Both the position numbers and the translations under genes were made by a program. A stretch of DNA of 64,000 nt from Ralstonia pickettii (GTDB lineage Bacteria; Pseudomonadota; Gammaproteobacteria; Burkholderiales; Burkholderiaceae): contig NZ_MCGB01000072.1 in the NCBI RefSeq assembly GCF_001699815.1, positions 24,177 through 88,176 on the forward strand, in the 5' to 3' direction. This document shows, one piece after another, positions 54,043 through 63,734 of this stretch. The first letter of the stretch is position 1. Each line of letters begins with the position of its first letter. The notes under the pieces were generated by a model. The model made no database searches, was not told the DNA's origin, and saw only the letters and a list, made by a program, of their open reading frames with translations.

Positions 54043-57030
54043 TTAGTAGTACTGCCGGATGTAGCTGTACGCCTTTTCGAAGAGATCCTCATCAGCGTGC
54101 AGCTTGTACTTGAAGAGGGCCTTTCGTAGCGCCTTCTTTACTTCCCGCTCGCCGGCTTGCGTGCCTTGCCAGCCGGGGAAGCGCACCAGGCGCACGATCT
54201 CGTCGATGTCCGCAACCACGCGTTCGACCAAGATCGGCGTTTCGGCCGTCTTGACCTCGTTGAATAGCTCAGTCAAGGCTGCCTTTCCGCGATCCTCGTC
54301 CTCTTCGGGTGGAACTTCCCTCTCGGCCTGCAGTGCCTCCTTGGCGATCTGCAGCAGCTCCTTCAAAAACTCCACGCTGTTGATCTGGCCTGCCTCGAAG
54401 CGGTCCTTCAAAGCATCCAGTCGCTCGGAAAGCTGCTTGAACTTAGGATTGCCGGTGTGCTTGGCCAGACGTCGGTTCAGCTTGATCTCGATTTCCTTGG
54501 CCTTTTTCGGATCGGGGTTCGAGAGCACTGCCTCCAGCAGATCGGCGTCCAGCACCAAAGTGTCGAGGTCATCCCGCACGGCGTCGACATGCACGTTCTG
54601 GTGGATCAGTTCAATGGTCTTGGCGCCCAGCGAATGCCAGATCAGTTTGCCGTGGCCACTGGACGGCTGCACCGACTGGTACACCTGTGACAACCACTTG
54701 TAATCCTTCTCGAAGGGGCCCAGTACGGTGTCCGGTGACAGAGCCTCCCATATCTTGTTGAGCACGCTGTACTCGGCGGCGAAGTTGTCTCGCACCTCGT
54801 TGTTGGGCAGGCACTGCTGCGCAGCGATCAGGCCTTCATAGCCCTGCAAGGTGCGGTCACACCCGGTGAAGAACGCCAGGCATTTCTGCATGGCATCTGG
54901 CAACTTGTCCTTCAGCTCCTGGATGTTGCTGACCACCTGCTTGACGCTCTGGTCGTCAAATTCCAGCGCTGCTGCCACGTCATCAAAGATGCCTAGGTAG
55001 TCCACGATCAGGCCATGAGTCTTCTGCTCGGAATAGGTACGGTTGACGCGGCAGATGGCCTGCAGCAGCGTGTGGTCACGCAGCGGCTTGTCCAGGTACA
55101 TGGCCTGCAAGATCGGCGCATCGAAGCCGGTAAGAAGCTTGGCCGTGACGATGATCAGCTTCAGAGGGTCGGCCGGGTCGCGGAAGCGATCTAGCAGCCG
55201 TTCTTCCTCATCGCGTGAACGGTCATAGGGCGCGTACTCTGGGTGTTCCTTCTTGTCTCCCGCCTGCACCGACATGACGATGTCTGTGGCCTCGGGCGGC
55301 AGTAGCTTGTCCAGCTCGGCCTTGAACAGCAGGCAGGACTCCCTGTCGAAGGTGACGATCTGCCCTTTAAAGCCGTTGGGCTCCACCTTGGTCTGAAAAT
55401 GCTCGACGATGTCCTCGCAAACCTTGCGGATACGCTCGGGCGTCTTGACCAGCACGGCCATCTTGGCGGCGGTCTTGGCGAGGTTGTCCTTGTCCAGATC
55501 CGACAGGCCGCCGGTCAGATCTTTGTACGCGGCATCCAGTGCCGCCTTGTCGATGTGCAAGTCAATCAGCCGGGGCTCGAAGTGCAGCTTCAGTGTGGCG
55601 CCGTCGCGGATCGATTCCTCGAAGCCATAACGGCTCATGTAACCCTTTTCGTCCTCCTCGGCACCAAAGGCGTAGAAGGTGTTGCGGTCTGCGCGGTTGA
55701 TCGGCGTGCCGGTCAGGCCGAACAGAAACGCGTTAGGCAGGGCTTCACGCATCTTGCGGCCCAGATCACCTTCCTGGGTGCGGTGGGCCTCGTCGACCAG
55801 AGCGATGATGTTGCTGCGGTCGTTCAGACTGCCCGTGGCCTCACCGAATTTGAAGATCGTGGTGATGATGATCTTGCGCACGTCCTGCGCCAGCAGCAGC
55901 TGCAGCTTCTCGCGGCTGTCCGCCTTTTCCAGATTGGGAATGTCCGCCCCGGTGAACGTGCCAGTGATCTGGCTGTCGAGGTCGATCCGATCCACCACGA
56001 TCAGCACGGTAGGGTTCTTCAATCCTGCGTGCATACGCAGCTTCTGCGCGGCAAACACCATCAGCAGTGACTTTCCCGAACCCTGGAAGTGCCAGATCAG
56101 GCCTTTCCTGGGGTAACCCGCCAGCACGCGCTCGACGATCTTGTTGGCCGCTTCAAACTGCTGGTAGCGGCAAATGATCTTGATGCGCTGCTTTTTCTTG
56201 TTGGTGGCGAACAGGGTGAAGCTGCCCAGAATATCCAGCACCACATGCGGGCGCAGCATGCTCTCGGTGGACAGCTTGAGCGATTTCAGCGGATGGTGCT
56301 GACCATCGTGGCCATCTCCATCCAGATGCCAAGGGCCCCAGTCCTTGACAGGCAGCCCGATGGAGCCATAGTGGTAGGCCTTACCCTCAGTGGCCACCGA
56401 GAACACGTTGCAAACGAAGAGCTCCGGCACGAACTTCTCATAGTCGTCGTGCACCTGTACCGCACCGTCGACCCAGCTGATGCACTTCTTGACCGGCGTC
56501 TTCGCCTCGATCAGAACCAGCGGCAGTCCGTTGACCAAGAGCACCAGATCGGCGCGGCGCTCGGTGGGGCCAGCACGGTAGGTGTACTGCTGGGTGACGA
56601 TGTAATGGTTCTGCGATAGGTCATCCAAGTCGATCAGCCGCACCGGCACATGCTCGTTGTTGTGGCCGAAGGGCATCGAGCGCTCACCACGCATCCACGC
56701 CGTCATTTCCTCGTTGGCTCGGATCAGACCATCCGAGCGCACCGACAGCACGATGGCGCGCAGCTTGTAGAGCACTTCATCGGCGCGGTCCGGCTGACTG
56801 GCAATTTCGGGGTTCAGGCGAATCAGCGCATCGCGTAGCCAGGGCTCGACCAGCACTTCCTGAATCTGTCTCGGCACGTCAGCAGGGGCGGTATAGCGCC
56901 AGCCGATGCCTTTGGGACTGGGGCCGTAGCTACCTTGAGGTTCCTGAACGGTGTTGGCAGGGACTGCCTTGATCGGGCCAACGAGCAGGTCGCGGACGTA
57001 GGCTTCGACGGTGTTGGCTTCGTTAAACAC
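54043..57030 (-). CDS. hsdR: Type I restriction enzyme, R (motor/nuclease) subunit
   Basis: 995 residues. N-terminal PD-(D/E)xK nuclease: DLVLLVNGLPLVLIEAKTP (about 160-180). SF2 translocase with Walker A FQGSGKSLLM (about 315), DEAH box VDEAHRTQEG and later helicase motifs (TAKLLTGFDAPILQAMYLDK; QAICRVNRTYSE). A GTG start shares one base with the hsdS stop (TAGTG). Cuts unmodified DNA after ATP-driven translocation. It is last in the operon, which is unusual because hsdR is often first or separately promoted. Confidence 0.95.
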   Translation of the reverse strand: MFNEANTVEAYVRDLLVGPIKAVPANTVQEPQGSYGPSPKGIGWRYTAPADVPRQIQEVLVEPWLRDALIRLNPEIASQPDRADEVLYKLRAIVLSVRSDGLIRANEEMTAWMRGERSMPFGHNNEHVPVRLIDLDDLSQNHYIVTQQYTYRAGPTERRADLVLLVNGLPLVLIEAKTPVKKCISWVDGAVQVHDDYEKFVPELFVCNVFSVATEGKAYHYGSIGLPVKDWGPWHLDGDGHDGQHHPLKSLKLSTESMLRPHVVLDILGSFTLFATNKKKQRIKIICRYQQFEAANKIVERVLAGYPRKGLIWHFQGSGKSLLMVFAAQKLRMHAGLKNPTVLIVVDRIDLDSQITGTFTGADIPNLEKADSREKLQLLLAQDVRKIIITTIFKFGEATGSLNDRSNIIALVDEAHRTQEGDLGRKMREALPNAFLFGLTGTPINRADRNTFYAFGAEEDEKGYMSRYGFEESIRDGATLKLHFEPRLIDLHIDKAALDAAYKDLTGGLSDLDKDNLAKTAAKMAVLVKTPERIRKVCEDIVEHFQTKVEPNGFKGQIVTFDRESCLLFKAELDKLLPPEATDIVMSVQAGDKKEHPEYAPYDRSRDEEERLLDRFRDPADPLKLIIVTAKLLTGFDAPILQAMYLDKPLRDHTLLQAICRVNRTYSEQKTHGLIVDYLGIFDDVAAALEFDDQSVKQVVSNIQELKDKLPDAMQKCLAFFTGCDRTLQGYEGLIAAQQCLPNNEVRDNFAAEYSVLNKIWEALSPDTVLGPFEKDYKWLSQVYQSVQPSSGHGKLIWHSLGAKTIELIHQNVHVDAVRDDLDTLVLDADLLEAVLSNPDPKKAKEIEIKLNRRLAKHTGNPKFKQLSERLDALKDRFEAGQINSVEFLKELLQIAKEALQAEREVPPEEDEDRGKAALTELFNEVKTAETPILVERVVADIDEIVRLVRFPGWQGTQAGEREVKKALRKALFKYKLHADEDLFEKAYSYIRQYY

Positions 57031-58214
57031 TATGCCGCCCCCCCAATTGTTCTCATGGCAATGAGTTTTGTTAGTTGCAGAGCGGCATCCCAGCGTGCCT
57101 TTTGCGTTGCAATAGCGTTTTTGAATTCCTGCAGTGCATCGAGCGCCGATTCTTGGGCATCAAGATCCGGCACGTTCAGGCGCATCTGCAGCAAATTGGC
57201 GCGATTGATCTTCTTCATACTGGCACTAGTGCCCGCTGCAATTCGCATGAGGTATTCGCGGGCAGATGTGGTCTGTAGCAAGGCTTCCAAGAAGTCCGGG
57301 TGGACCAGTGCAGGATTTGGCCGGAGACGCATCATCGTGTCCGGAAACGACACGTCATCACGGTTGTCGCTGAAAATCCCAACGAATCCAACTCGATCCA
57401 CTGTATTGGAGCGAGAAATCAGCATGTCGCCCTTAGAGAGCTTTGCCGCGACCATCTTGCTCGTTGGCTCGACGGGCTTGAAGTCTCCTGACACATATCC
57501 ATCCCGGGACAGTGCTGCCAATCCGAGTACGAAATAGCCTGTGTCGGCATCCTTCGGCGGCGCACTGCAGCCGCTTTCCGGTGACCTCAGCAAGACGTCG
57601 CTCAGCAGATAGGGATTTGCTACGGCCGATGTGTTGTACAGAAGCATTGAATCCTTGAACGACTGCAGCATTCGGCCTGCGGCGAGATGTGCAGCTTCAA
57701 TGGCATGGCACTGGTCGGTTGCGGCACTCAGTAGGACTATGGCTGATTGCTGCTCCTCAATCGGCGGTAGTACAAACTCAAAATCCGCCAAGCTCGCCCA
57801 GTTAGTACGTGGGCTCAGCGAGCCTGCAGATGTGCCCACCGCGTGATCGAAGAAGGCGTCGGTCTGGCAAATGAAGAGCAGCAACTCCGGCAGCAAAACC
57901 TGAGCGTCCTTGGTCTCCAGCACGTAGATGTCACCAGAACACACGCCAGAAAAATCTGCCACGGCCACCTTGCGCTGGTAAGCGCGGCGTTTGCCGAACA
58001 GCACCTGCCCAGGTTGAAACACGCTGGTGAAGGTCACGCCGTCAGCGACGCTGCCCCAACTGCGGATGCGCAAATCACCTGGTTCGAGGTGTTCCAGACC
58101 GACGTAGCGTTCAATGCCATCGGCCAGCGGATCTTGGCTGCGGGCTTTCGAGAGGCGCACCACGTCGCCGAATTTCACCAAACGCCCGCCGGGCTTCAAT
58201 GTCCTGTTGTTCAT
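57030..58214 (-). CDS. hsdS: Type I restriction-modification specificity subunit
   Basis: 394 residues. Two target-recognition halves, each ending in a coiled region (LPPIEEQQSAIVLLSAATDQ near 155-190; LNVPDLDAQESALDALQEFK near 345-380). Half 1 includes FQPGQVLFGKRRAYQRKVAV, half 2 GDMLISRSNTVDRVGFVGIF. It sets the bipartite DNA target of HsdM and HsdR. It overlaps the UvrD-like gene (TAATG) and hsdR (TAGTG) by one base each. Confidence 0.92.
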   Translation of the reverse strand: MNNRTLKPGGRLVKFGDVVRLSKARSQDPLADGIERYVGLEHLEPGDLRIRSWGSVADGVTFTSVFQPGQVLFGKRRAYQRKVAVADFSGVCSGDIYVLETKDAQVLLPELLLFICQTDAFFDHAVGTSAGSLSPRTNWASLADFEFVLPPIEEQQSAIVLLSAATDQCHAIEAAHLAAGRMLQSFKDSMLLYNTSAVANPYLLSDVLLRSPESGCSAPPKDADTGYFVLGLAALSRDGYVSGDFKPVEPTSKMVAAKLSKGDMLISRSNTVDRVGFVGIFSDNRDDVSFPDTMMRLRPNPALVHPDFLEALLQTTSAREYLMRIAAGTSASMKKINRANLLQMRLNVPDLDAQESALDALQEFKNAIATQKARWDAALQLTKLIAMRTIGGAA

Positions 58215-59887
58215 TATTCTTGTCTCACGAACGGCATGGCATAGCCGAAATACTCAGTTTGAGCCGTGCGCTGCACATCCCAGCGTCTCGTATGTCCTGC
58301 TGGGCGCTCCCGTTGATCTGCATGGGTAAGGACTAGTCGCCTCTTGGCTCGAGAAACCCCGACAAAAAAGGCACAGCGGTTTTCGTCCTGATCGCCAAAG
58401 AAGATTTCTTTTTCGACCGCCATGATGACGACCGAATCGAACTCAAGGCCCTTACTCTTATGAATGGTCAGGATTCGTACTGCCTGATCGTCAGAAAAGC
58501 GCTCAAGGGCTTCAGGCAGATCAGGCTCCAGTTTCAGCAATTCCTCGATCCGGATCTTGGTGTCACGGACAACCTCTTTCAGCCGGCCATGCGACTCGTA
58601 GTCTGGGGAAAGCGACACTAGTGTTTCGATACTGACCTGCTTCAGGAAGGCGCGAACAAACTCCCACCAGCCTGAAAAGGGCTCTGCGACCAACTCGGCA
58701 ATGACCACCTCTTTTCGTTGTTGCTTGATGAGCCGATCAAGGTCCTTGCGCGCGTTCGACTGAATCTCTTCATCAGCAAACGGGATCAGCTGATTCATGA
58801 GCCGAATCCATGCTTTTGGTTCGCGCTGGCCGTAGAGGCATGTCAGATAATCCACGATCAAGCGGGCTGCAGGCTCAACCGTGATGTCTTGCAGCCGCTG
58901 CTCATTGCGGTAAGGGATGCCGCGAGCCTCCAGTGCCGCCATAAGATGATCGGCGTACAAATCAAGCTGATTGCGAATGAGGACTGCAATCTCTGCTGGA
59001 GGCAGCTGCTCAGTCTTTATCCAACCATCGATCAGCTCTGCGAGATGTTCAGCTTCCTGGCGACTGTCATCGAAGCGCCACGCGAATACCTCGCCTTCGT
59101 CGCCGGCAAGCTGCTCATTGGGCATGACAGATGAGGGGTCAAGCCTGCGAACGATCTCGTTCTGCAGGCGCAGCAGTCGCGGCTTCGAACGAAAGTTGCG
59201 GTACATGTTGAGCGGTGTGGCCGCAAAATCGGCAACGAAAGCCTGGAAGATGCCGTCCATGGCCCCTGCCCAACCCATGATCTTCTGCTTTGTGTCACCC
59301 ACGGCGGTCAGGCGAGTGCTCGTACCTTGAAAGGCGAGCTTGAGCAGCTCGTACTGCAGGTTGGTGCAGTCCTGGAATTCGTCGAGAAAAACGTCGCTGT
59401 AGGTTTGGCGGACAGCGTTCCGCGCCATAGCTGACTTCCGTAGGATCTTGATTGCCAGAGGAACAAGGTCTGCAAACTCGATTTCCTGGCGGGACGGCTT
59501 CACTTTTCGCTCAACGATCTTGTAGCCGACATCCAGAGCATCTTGCCCTGTTAGGACGGGTCGAAAGCGGTCGATGATGCGTTTGGCAAATGCGTGAAAC
59601 GTGTAGCTGTCAAACCGCGCTGCCATTTCTGAACCACAGCGTCGCTTGACTCGCTCTTTCAGGTTGCTGCTGGCATCGACCTTGAACGAGATGGCCAGAA
59701 TTCGTTTGGGATAGCAACAGGTGCCTGTGCGCAGCAGGAAGTCTGCCCGCTGCGCAAGCATTTCAGTCTTGCCCGCACCAGGGCCTGCTGTCAGTGCAAG
59801 GCTGCGCACTTGCTCCTTGGCCGCAAGCAGGGCGTTGGGTTCAAGCGTTAGCCCATCTGCGGGCTGCCAGGCATCGACGGCTATCAC
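58214..59887 (-). CDS. UvrD/Rep-like helicase nested in the hsd operon (GajB-like)
   Basis: 557 residues. Walker A LTAGPGAGKTEML (about 32-44), motif Ia ILAISFKVDASSNLKERV, motif II VFLDEFQDCTNLQ (about 165), motif III AVGDTKQKIMGW, motif V TIHKSKGLEFDSVVI and motif VI FVGVSRAKRRLVLTHAD: a complete superfamily 1A set. The GTG start overlaps the OLD gene stop (GTGA). OLD nuclease plus UvrD helicase is the Gabija pair, so this is a second Gabija-like module, distinct from that at 19-23 kb. Confidence 0.88.
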   Translation of the reverse strand: MIAVDAWQPADGLTLEPNALLAAKEQVRSLALTAGPGAGKTEMLAQRADFLLRTGTCCYPKRILAISFKVDASSNLKERVKRRCGSEMAARFDSYTFHAFAKRIIDRFRPVLTGQDALDVGYKIVERKVKPSRQEIEFADLVPLAIKILRKSAMARNAVRQTYSDVFLDEFQDCTNLQYELLKLAFQGTSTRLTAVGDTKQKIMGWAGAMDGIFQAFVADFAATPLNMYRNFRSKPRLLRLQNEIVRRLDPSSVMPNEQLAGDEGEVFAWRFDDSRQEAEHLAELIDGWIKTEQLPPAEIAVLIRNQLDLYADHLMAALEARGIPYRNEQRLQDITVEPAARLIVDYLTCLYGQREPKAWIRLMNQLIPFADEEIQSNARKDLDRLIKQQRKEVVIAELVAEPFSGWWEFVRAFLKQVSIETLVSLSPDYESHGRLKEVVRDTKIRIEELLKLEPDLPEALERFSDDQAVRILTIHKSKGLEFDSVVIMAVEKEIFFGDQDENRCAFFVGVSRAKRRLVLTHADQRERPAGHTRRWDVQRTAQTEYFGYAMPFVRQE

Positions 59888-61788
59888 TCCGGCAACTCCG
59901 CGAGCTTGGCGATGACGGCATCGGCCAAGCGTCCAAGTGATTCGGGCATGTTCGCGAGCAGGTCCGCATCGCTGAGCTTGGCGAGCGCATCAATGTGCGC
60001 GGCCGGCTTGCTGCCAAGCTTGAAGCTACGGTGGTAAGTGCCGAACAGTTTTTGTTCGTCCTCGTTGTATTGGCTTGCGTCGTAATGGCTTTTCCCTAGC
60101 ACGGCCTTAATCGTTGACTCGTCAGGCTTTTCCTTCTCCACACCGTAGGCATCCGGGTAGGCGAGCAGCATCGAAAAATCCAGGTCCATAGGGAACGAGA
60201 AATACACACCACGCTCTTCGAGCAGAGTGTTGTAGTGCCCATAGGCTCGGACCTTGTGAGTTGCATCATTCCAACTGGGAATGCCATGGTCTGCGGGAAG
60301 TACCTTACTCGGCTCGTACGCTGCCAACTGGTTATTGGCGTACTTGATTCGCCCCCACCCGGCCTGGTAGCGGGCGACATCCAGATCAAGCAGCGTCAGA
60401 TAGGGAATCTGTAGGGCAGACAGTAGGCGCCAGAAATGATTAACGTGACGTCCACCCAAGGGCGCTATCGAGACTGCTGACTCATCAACCGGTGCCCCTT
60501 TGGCCTGTAGGAGGCGTGGCAACACGATTTCTTCACTGTCTCCCTCGCCAAGTACCACGAGTCGCGAGAAATAGACTTCCGGAAAGGCCTGCACGGCCTC
60601 ACGCACAAACTTGTGAGCTTCATCTGTGGTGTCTGGCAGCTGGATATGCGTGACGCGCGATGTTCGTTCTTGGGTTAGACGCAGATACCGGATACGTTCT
60701 GGGTCGACGCGCCGCAGCATCGACGGGGCATGGGTGGCGATCAGCGCTTGTGCGTCGCCGTTGCCGGTCATCCCGTTGAGGGCATTGACGATCCGTCCAA
60801 GGTAATGCGGCGACAGGCTGTTTTCTGGCTCTTCGACCGCTACCACCGTGAAGACGGGTGGGCGCAACTTATCTGCGTCGAATGACTTGTCTTCTGCAGC
60901 CAGGACAGCTCGACCGATGGCCTGTGAAGACAACACGAGCGACAGATACAGCATCGATTTCTGGCCGTCGCTCAGTCGTGAGAAGTCAACCAGCTGCTCA
61001 TCGTGACCAGGGGTGAAAGAGACCGACATGTGCCTTAACAAGGCCTCGATCTCAGACGCTACAAAAGTGAGCTTCGGATCGGCAAAGAAGCTGCCCTTGT
61101 GCAAACCACCCCATGCCGTTTTCAAGCTTGTGCTGAACGCATTGATTGACGGGTTGGCCGCCAAGCTGTCGCTGATTTGGTCGGTGAGGCCCTTGATGAC
61201 ACTCCGCTCTGCATCCCAGTTCACTGCACGCAGCATGCGCCCAAGCAAAGCATTGGCGCCGTAGGCAATGTGATCCGCGGGGTCACGCCGGGCGGGCAGA
61301 TAGTGGACGTGGATATGGTTGCGCTCAGATCTGAGCACCTGTGCGGTGGTCAATGGCGAGCCGTCAGGATTGATGTCCAGCACATAGACCAAGCTTTCCT
61401 CTATGTCTCCATCCAGCCCCATGGTGGCGGTGAGGCGAAAACGCACACGCGGCGTGCCATCAACTTCGTCGAGGCGCATGTGGCCAAAATGAGGCGCAAC
61501 AGTGCTGTTGTCCTCGTCTTCGCCGAGTTCTGGGAACAGGAAGTCAGCCTCTACCCAGAGCTGACGCTCAGCCGGCGGGGCTTCCTCATTGAATGGGACG
61601 TAAAAGTCAGAGCGCAGGATCCGGCGCAGTGATGGATCGAAGGCAAAGAGCCGGCACAAGGCCTGAAGCGCGGCTGTTTTCCCCGATCCATTGGGCCCGA
61701 TGAGGTAGGTGATGTCTTCAAGCACGACTTCGGTTGGTGCCTCACCGAAAGACTGGAAGTTGGATAGCCGAATCGTTTGGAGCTTCAT
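59884..61788 (-). CDS. OLD-family ATPase/TOPRIM nuclease nested in the hsd operon (GajA-like)
   Basis: 634 residues. ATPase with Walker A GPNGSGKTAALQALC (31-45), signature-like FSRLSDGQKSMLYLSLVLSS, Walker B VVAVEEPENSLSPHYLG and H-loop ATHAPSMLRR. C-terminal TOPRIM: VVLGEGDSEEIVLPRLL (about 415) and the acidic pair LDLDVARY (about 469). Its ATG overlaps the hsdM stop (ATGA) and its stop overlaps the helicase start (GTGA), so all are translated together. It has little resemblance by eye to the 19-kb GajA outside motifs, so the two pairs are not a recent duplication. Confidence 0.88.
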   Translation of the reverse strand: MKLQTIRLSNFQSFGEAPTEVVLEDITYLIGPNGSGKTAALQALCRLFAFDPSLRRILRSDFYVPFNEEAPPAERQLWVEADFLFPELGEDEDNSTVAPHFGHMRLDEVDGTPRVRFRLTATMGLDGDIEESLVYVLDINPDGSPLTTAQVLRSERNHIHVHYLPARRDPADHIAYGANALLGRMLRAVNWDAERSVIKGLTDQISDSLAANPSINAFSTSLKTAWGGLHKGSFFADPKLTFVASEIEALLRHMSVSFTPGHDEQLVDFSRLSDGQKSMLYLSLVLSSQAIGRAVLAAEDKSFDADKLRPPVFTVVAVEEPENSLSPHYLGRIVNALNGMTGNGDAQALIATHAPSMLRRVDPERIRYLRLTQERTSRVTHIQLPDTTDEAHKFVREAVQAFPEVYFSRLVVLGEGDSEEIVLPRLLQAKGAPVDESAVSIAPLGGRHVNHFWRLLSALQIPYLTLLDLDVARYQAGWGRIKYANNQLAAYEPSKVLPADHGIPSWNDATHKVRAYGHYNTLLEERGVYFSFPMDLDFSMLLAYPDAYGVEKEKPDESTIKAVLGKSHYDASQYNEDEQKLFGTYHRSFKLGSKPAAHIDALAKLSDADLLANMPESLGRLADAVIAKLAELPE

Positions 61789-63296
61789 TGCATATCCTCA
61801 GCCTTGGAAAGCCCATCCAGCGTTTCCACCAACGTGTCCATCTGTTGCCAGAAGGTGCGCCCATCCGTTTGCCATTTATCCCAGGCAGAGCGGAGTGATA
61901 CCGCATCGCCATTGCTGTCAGTGGCGACCACTGCGGCAATGCGCTTCACGTAAAGCGGGATCGATAGGTTGCCCCCGTTGCCGCCAATCTCGGCCAGCGT
62001 GGCGACCTTGGCGAAGCCAGGCTCGTCCGCAAACACTTCGTAGGCAGCCAAGATGCGCCGTTGGTGCTCAGGCTTGAGGAAGCTTTGAGCGCGCTCGCGG
62101 GTCACTTCGTTAACCGCGTCAATGAAGATCACCTTGCCCCTGCGTTCAGACGTCTTCCGGCGGTTGCAGATGACGACGCATGACTCCATCGGGGAGTTGT
62201 AGAACAGGTTGGGTCCCAAGCCAATCACAGCCTCCACCCAATCCTGCTCGACCATCTTTGCGCGCATGGCTTGTTCCTCGTTACGGAACAAAACGCCGTG
62301 TGGCCACAGCACTGCACAGCGGCCCTTGGTAGTGAGGCTGGTCAGGATGTGTTGATGAAAGGCGTAATCGGCGCGACCCTGCGGCGGCGTGCCTAAGGTG
62401 TTGCGCCCCCACTTGTCACTGCTCCACGCCTCGCGATCCCATTGCTTAATCGAGTACGGTGGGTTGGCCAGGATCACATCGAACTGGCGCAGGCGGTCGC
62501 CTTCGATGTGCTTGGGTTCGGCCAAGGTGTCGCCGCGGATGATCTCGAAGTCCACTACGCCGTGGAGGAACAGGTTCATTCTCGCGATGGAGGAGGTGAT
62601 AAGGTTGCGCTCTTGGCCGTAGAGCGTGAGGGTGCGGTACTCGCCGCCCGAACGCTTCACCTCGTCCAACGCCGAGATCAACATGCCGCCGGTGCCACAC
62701 GTGGGGTCGTAGATCGACTCGCCCGCTAGCGGTGCCAAGAGTTGCGTCATTAAGTGGACGACGGTGCGGTTGGTGTAGAACTCCGCTGCCGTGTGACCAG
62801 AGTCATCCGCAAACTTCTTGATCAGGTACTCGTAGGCGTTACCAAGTTCATCCTCGGGGACGTTGGCCACCGACAGCGTCTGAGTTGAGAAGTGCTCGAT
62901 CAGGTCCTTCAGCGTTTCATCCGGAAGACGCTCGCGGTTGGTCCACGACGCATCTCCAAAAATGCCGTCGAGCATGTCAGGGTTAGCCAACTCGATGGCC
63001 CGCATGGCCTTCTGGATGGCGCTGCCAACGTTCTTCGGCGTTTGCCGCACATCGTTCCAGTGCACCCCCTCAGGGATCTGAAAGCGGTGGTTCTCGGCGA
63101 ACTGCGCGTAGGACAGGTCGCCGTCCGACTCCACCAAAGCGGACTGATACTCCTCGTCCCACACGTCCGACACGCGCTTGAAGAACAGCAGCGGAAAGAT
63201 GAACTGCTTGTAGTCGCCAGCGTCGATCAGCCCTCGCAGCAAAACGGCAGCACCCCAGAGGTAGCTTTCGAGTTCTTGTTGACTGATACGACTCAT
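61785..63296 (-). CDS. hsdM: Type I restriction-modification DNA methyltransferase subunit
   Basis: 503 residues from ATG 63296, which shares an ATGA with the upstream HTH gene; a start at 63317 is less likely. N6-adenine methyltransferase: HsdM N-terminal helical domain (LESYLWGAAVLLRGLIDAGD), AdoMet site IYDPTCGTGGMLISALDE and catalytic VILANPPYSIKQW (NPPY). Methylates host sites and forms the core of the restriction complex. The first large gene of the operon. Confidence 0.95.
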   Translation of the reverse strand: MSRISQQELESYLWGAAVLLRGLIDAGDYKQFIFPLLFFKRVSDVWDEEYQSALVESDGDLSYAQFAENHRFQIPEGVHWNDVRQTPKNVGSAIQKAMRAIELANPDMLDGIFGDASWTNRERLPDETLKDLIEHFSTQTLSVANVPEDELGNAYEYLIKKFADDSGHTAAEFYTNRTVVHLMTQLLAPLAGESIYDPTCGTGGMLISALDEVKRSGGEYRTLTLYGQERNLITSSIARMNLFLHGVVDFEIIRGDTLAEPKHIEGDRLRQFDVILANPPYSIKQWDREAWSSDKWGRNTLGTPPQGRADYAFHQHILTSLTTKGRCAVLWPHGVLFRNEEQAMRAKMVEQDWVEAVIGLGPNLFYNSPMESCVVICNRRKTSERRGKVIFIDAVNEVTRERAQSFLKPEHQRRILAAYEVFADEPGFAKVATLAEIGGNGGNLSIPLYVKRIAAVVATDSNGDAVSLRSAWDKWQTDGRTFWQQMDTLVETLDGLSKAEDMQ

Positions 63297-63661
63297 TTTT
63301 TGCCTTTCTCCCAACACAACTGAAGGCCCAGATCCGAAACCCGTTTCGCGAGAAACTTGCGGGCAGCAGGAAGCACTATTGCTGCAGCTTCAGACAACCG
63401 CATAGGATTCACAGGTGGCTGATGCCCGAGCTCACCATGCCTGCAAAGCGGACCAATTGCGGAGAAATTATTGGCAGTGTGTGTAAACCTCTTGATTTCC
63501 GCTTCGGACGATCCTGAGAGAGTGGCTATTTCCTTTACGGAAAGCCCCCCAGTTTTCATGAAGTCGAGAAGAGCATAGAGGGCAATCCACGTACATCCTT
63601 GAAATCCAAGGAACTGCAGAAGGCCTTTGCTCTTATCGTCTTCCCTAGCAAGCCAAAGCAT
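63293..63661 (-). CDS. HTH protein leading the hsd operon, possibly N-terminally truncated
   Basis: 122 residues from the ATG at 63661. A helix-turn-helix lies at about 40-60 (LSVKEIATLSGSSEAEIKRF), preceded by a helix FQGCTWIALYALLDFMKTGG, resembling a MarR/ROK-like winged DNA-binding domain. The stop overlaps hsdM (ATGA). No ribosome site is visible before 63661, and the frame stays open upstream to the IS end at 63735, so the real gene may have been longer and cut by the IS. Likely a regulator of the restriction operon; family unclear. Confidence 0.65.
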   Translation of the reverse strand: MLWLAREDDKSKGLLQFLGFQGCTWIALYALLDFMKTGGLSVKEIATLSGSSEAEIKRFTHTANNFSAIGPLCRHGELGHQPPVNPMRLSEAAAIVLPAARKFLAKRVSDLGLQLCWEKGKK

Positions 63662-63734
63662 CGCTGACGTGAAATTTCTAAAAGGACTTCGAAGGCTACT
63701 CCAGCTCGAGATCCAGTTGCCCGAGGTGTCACTA

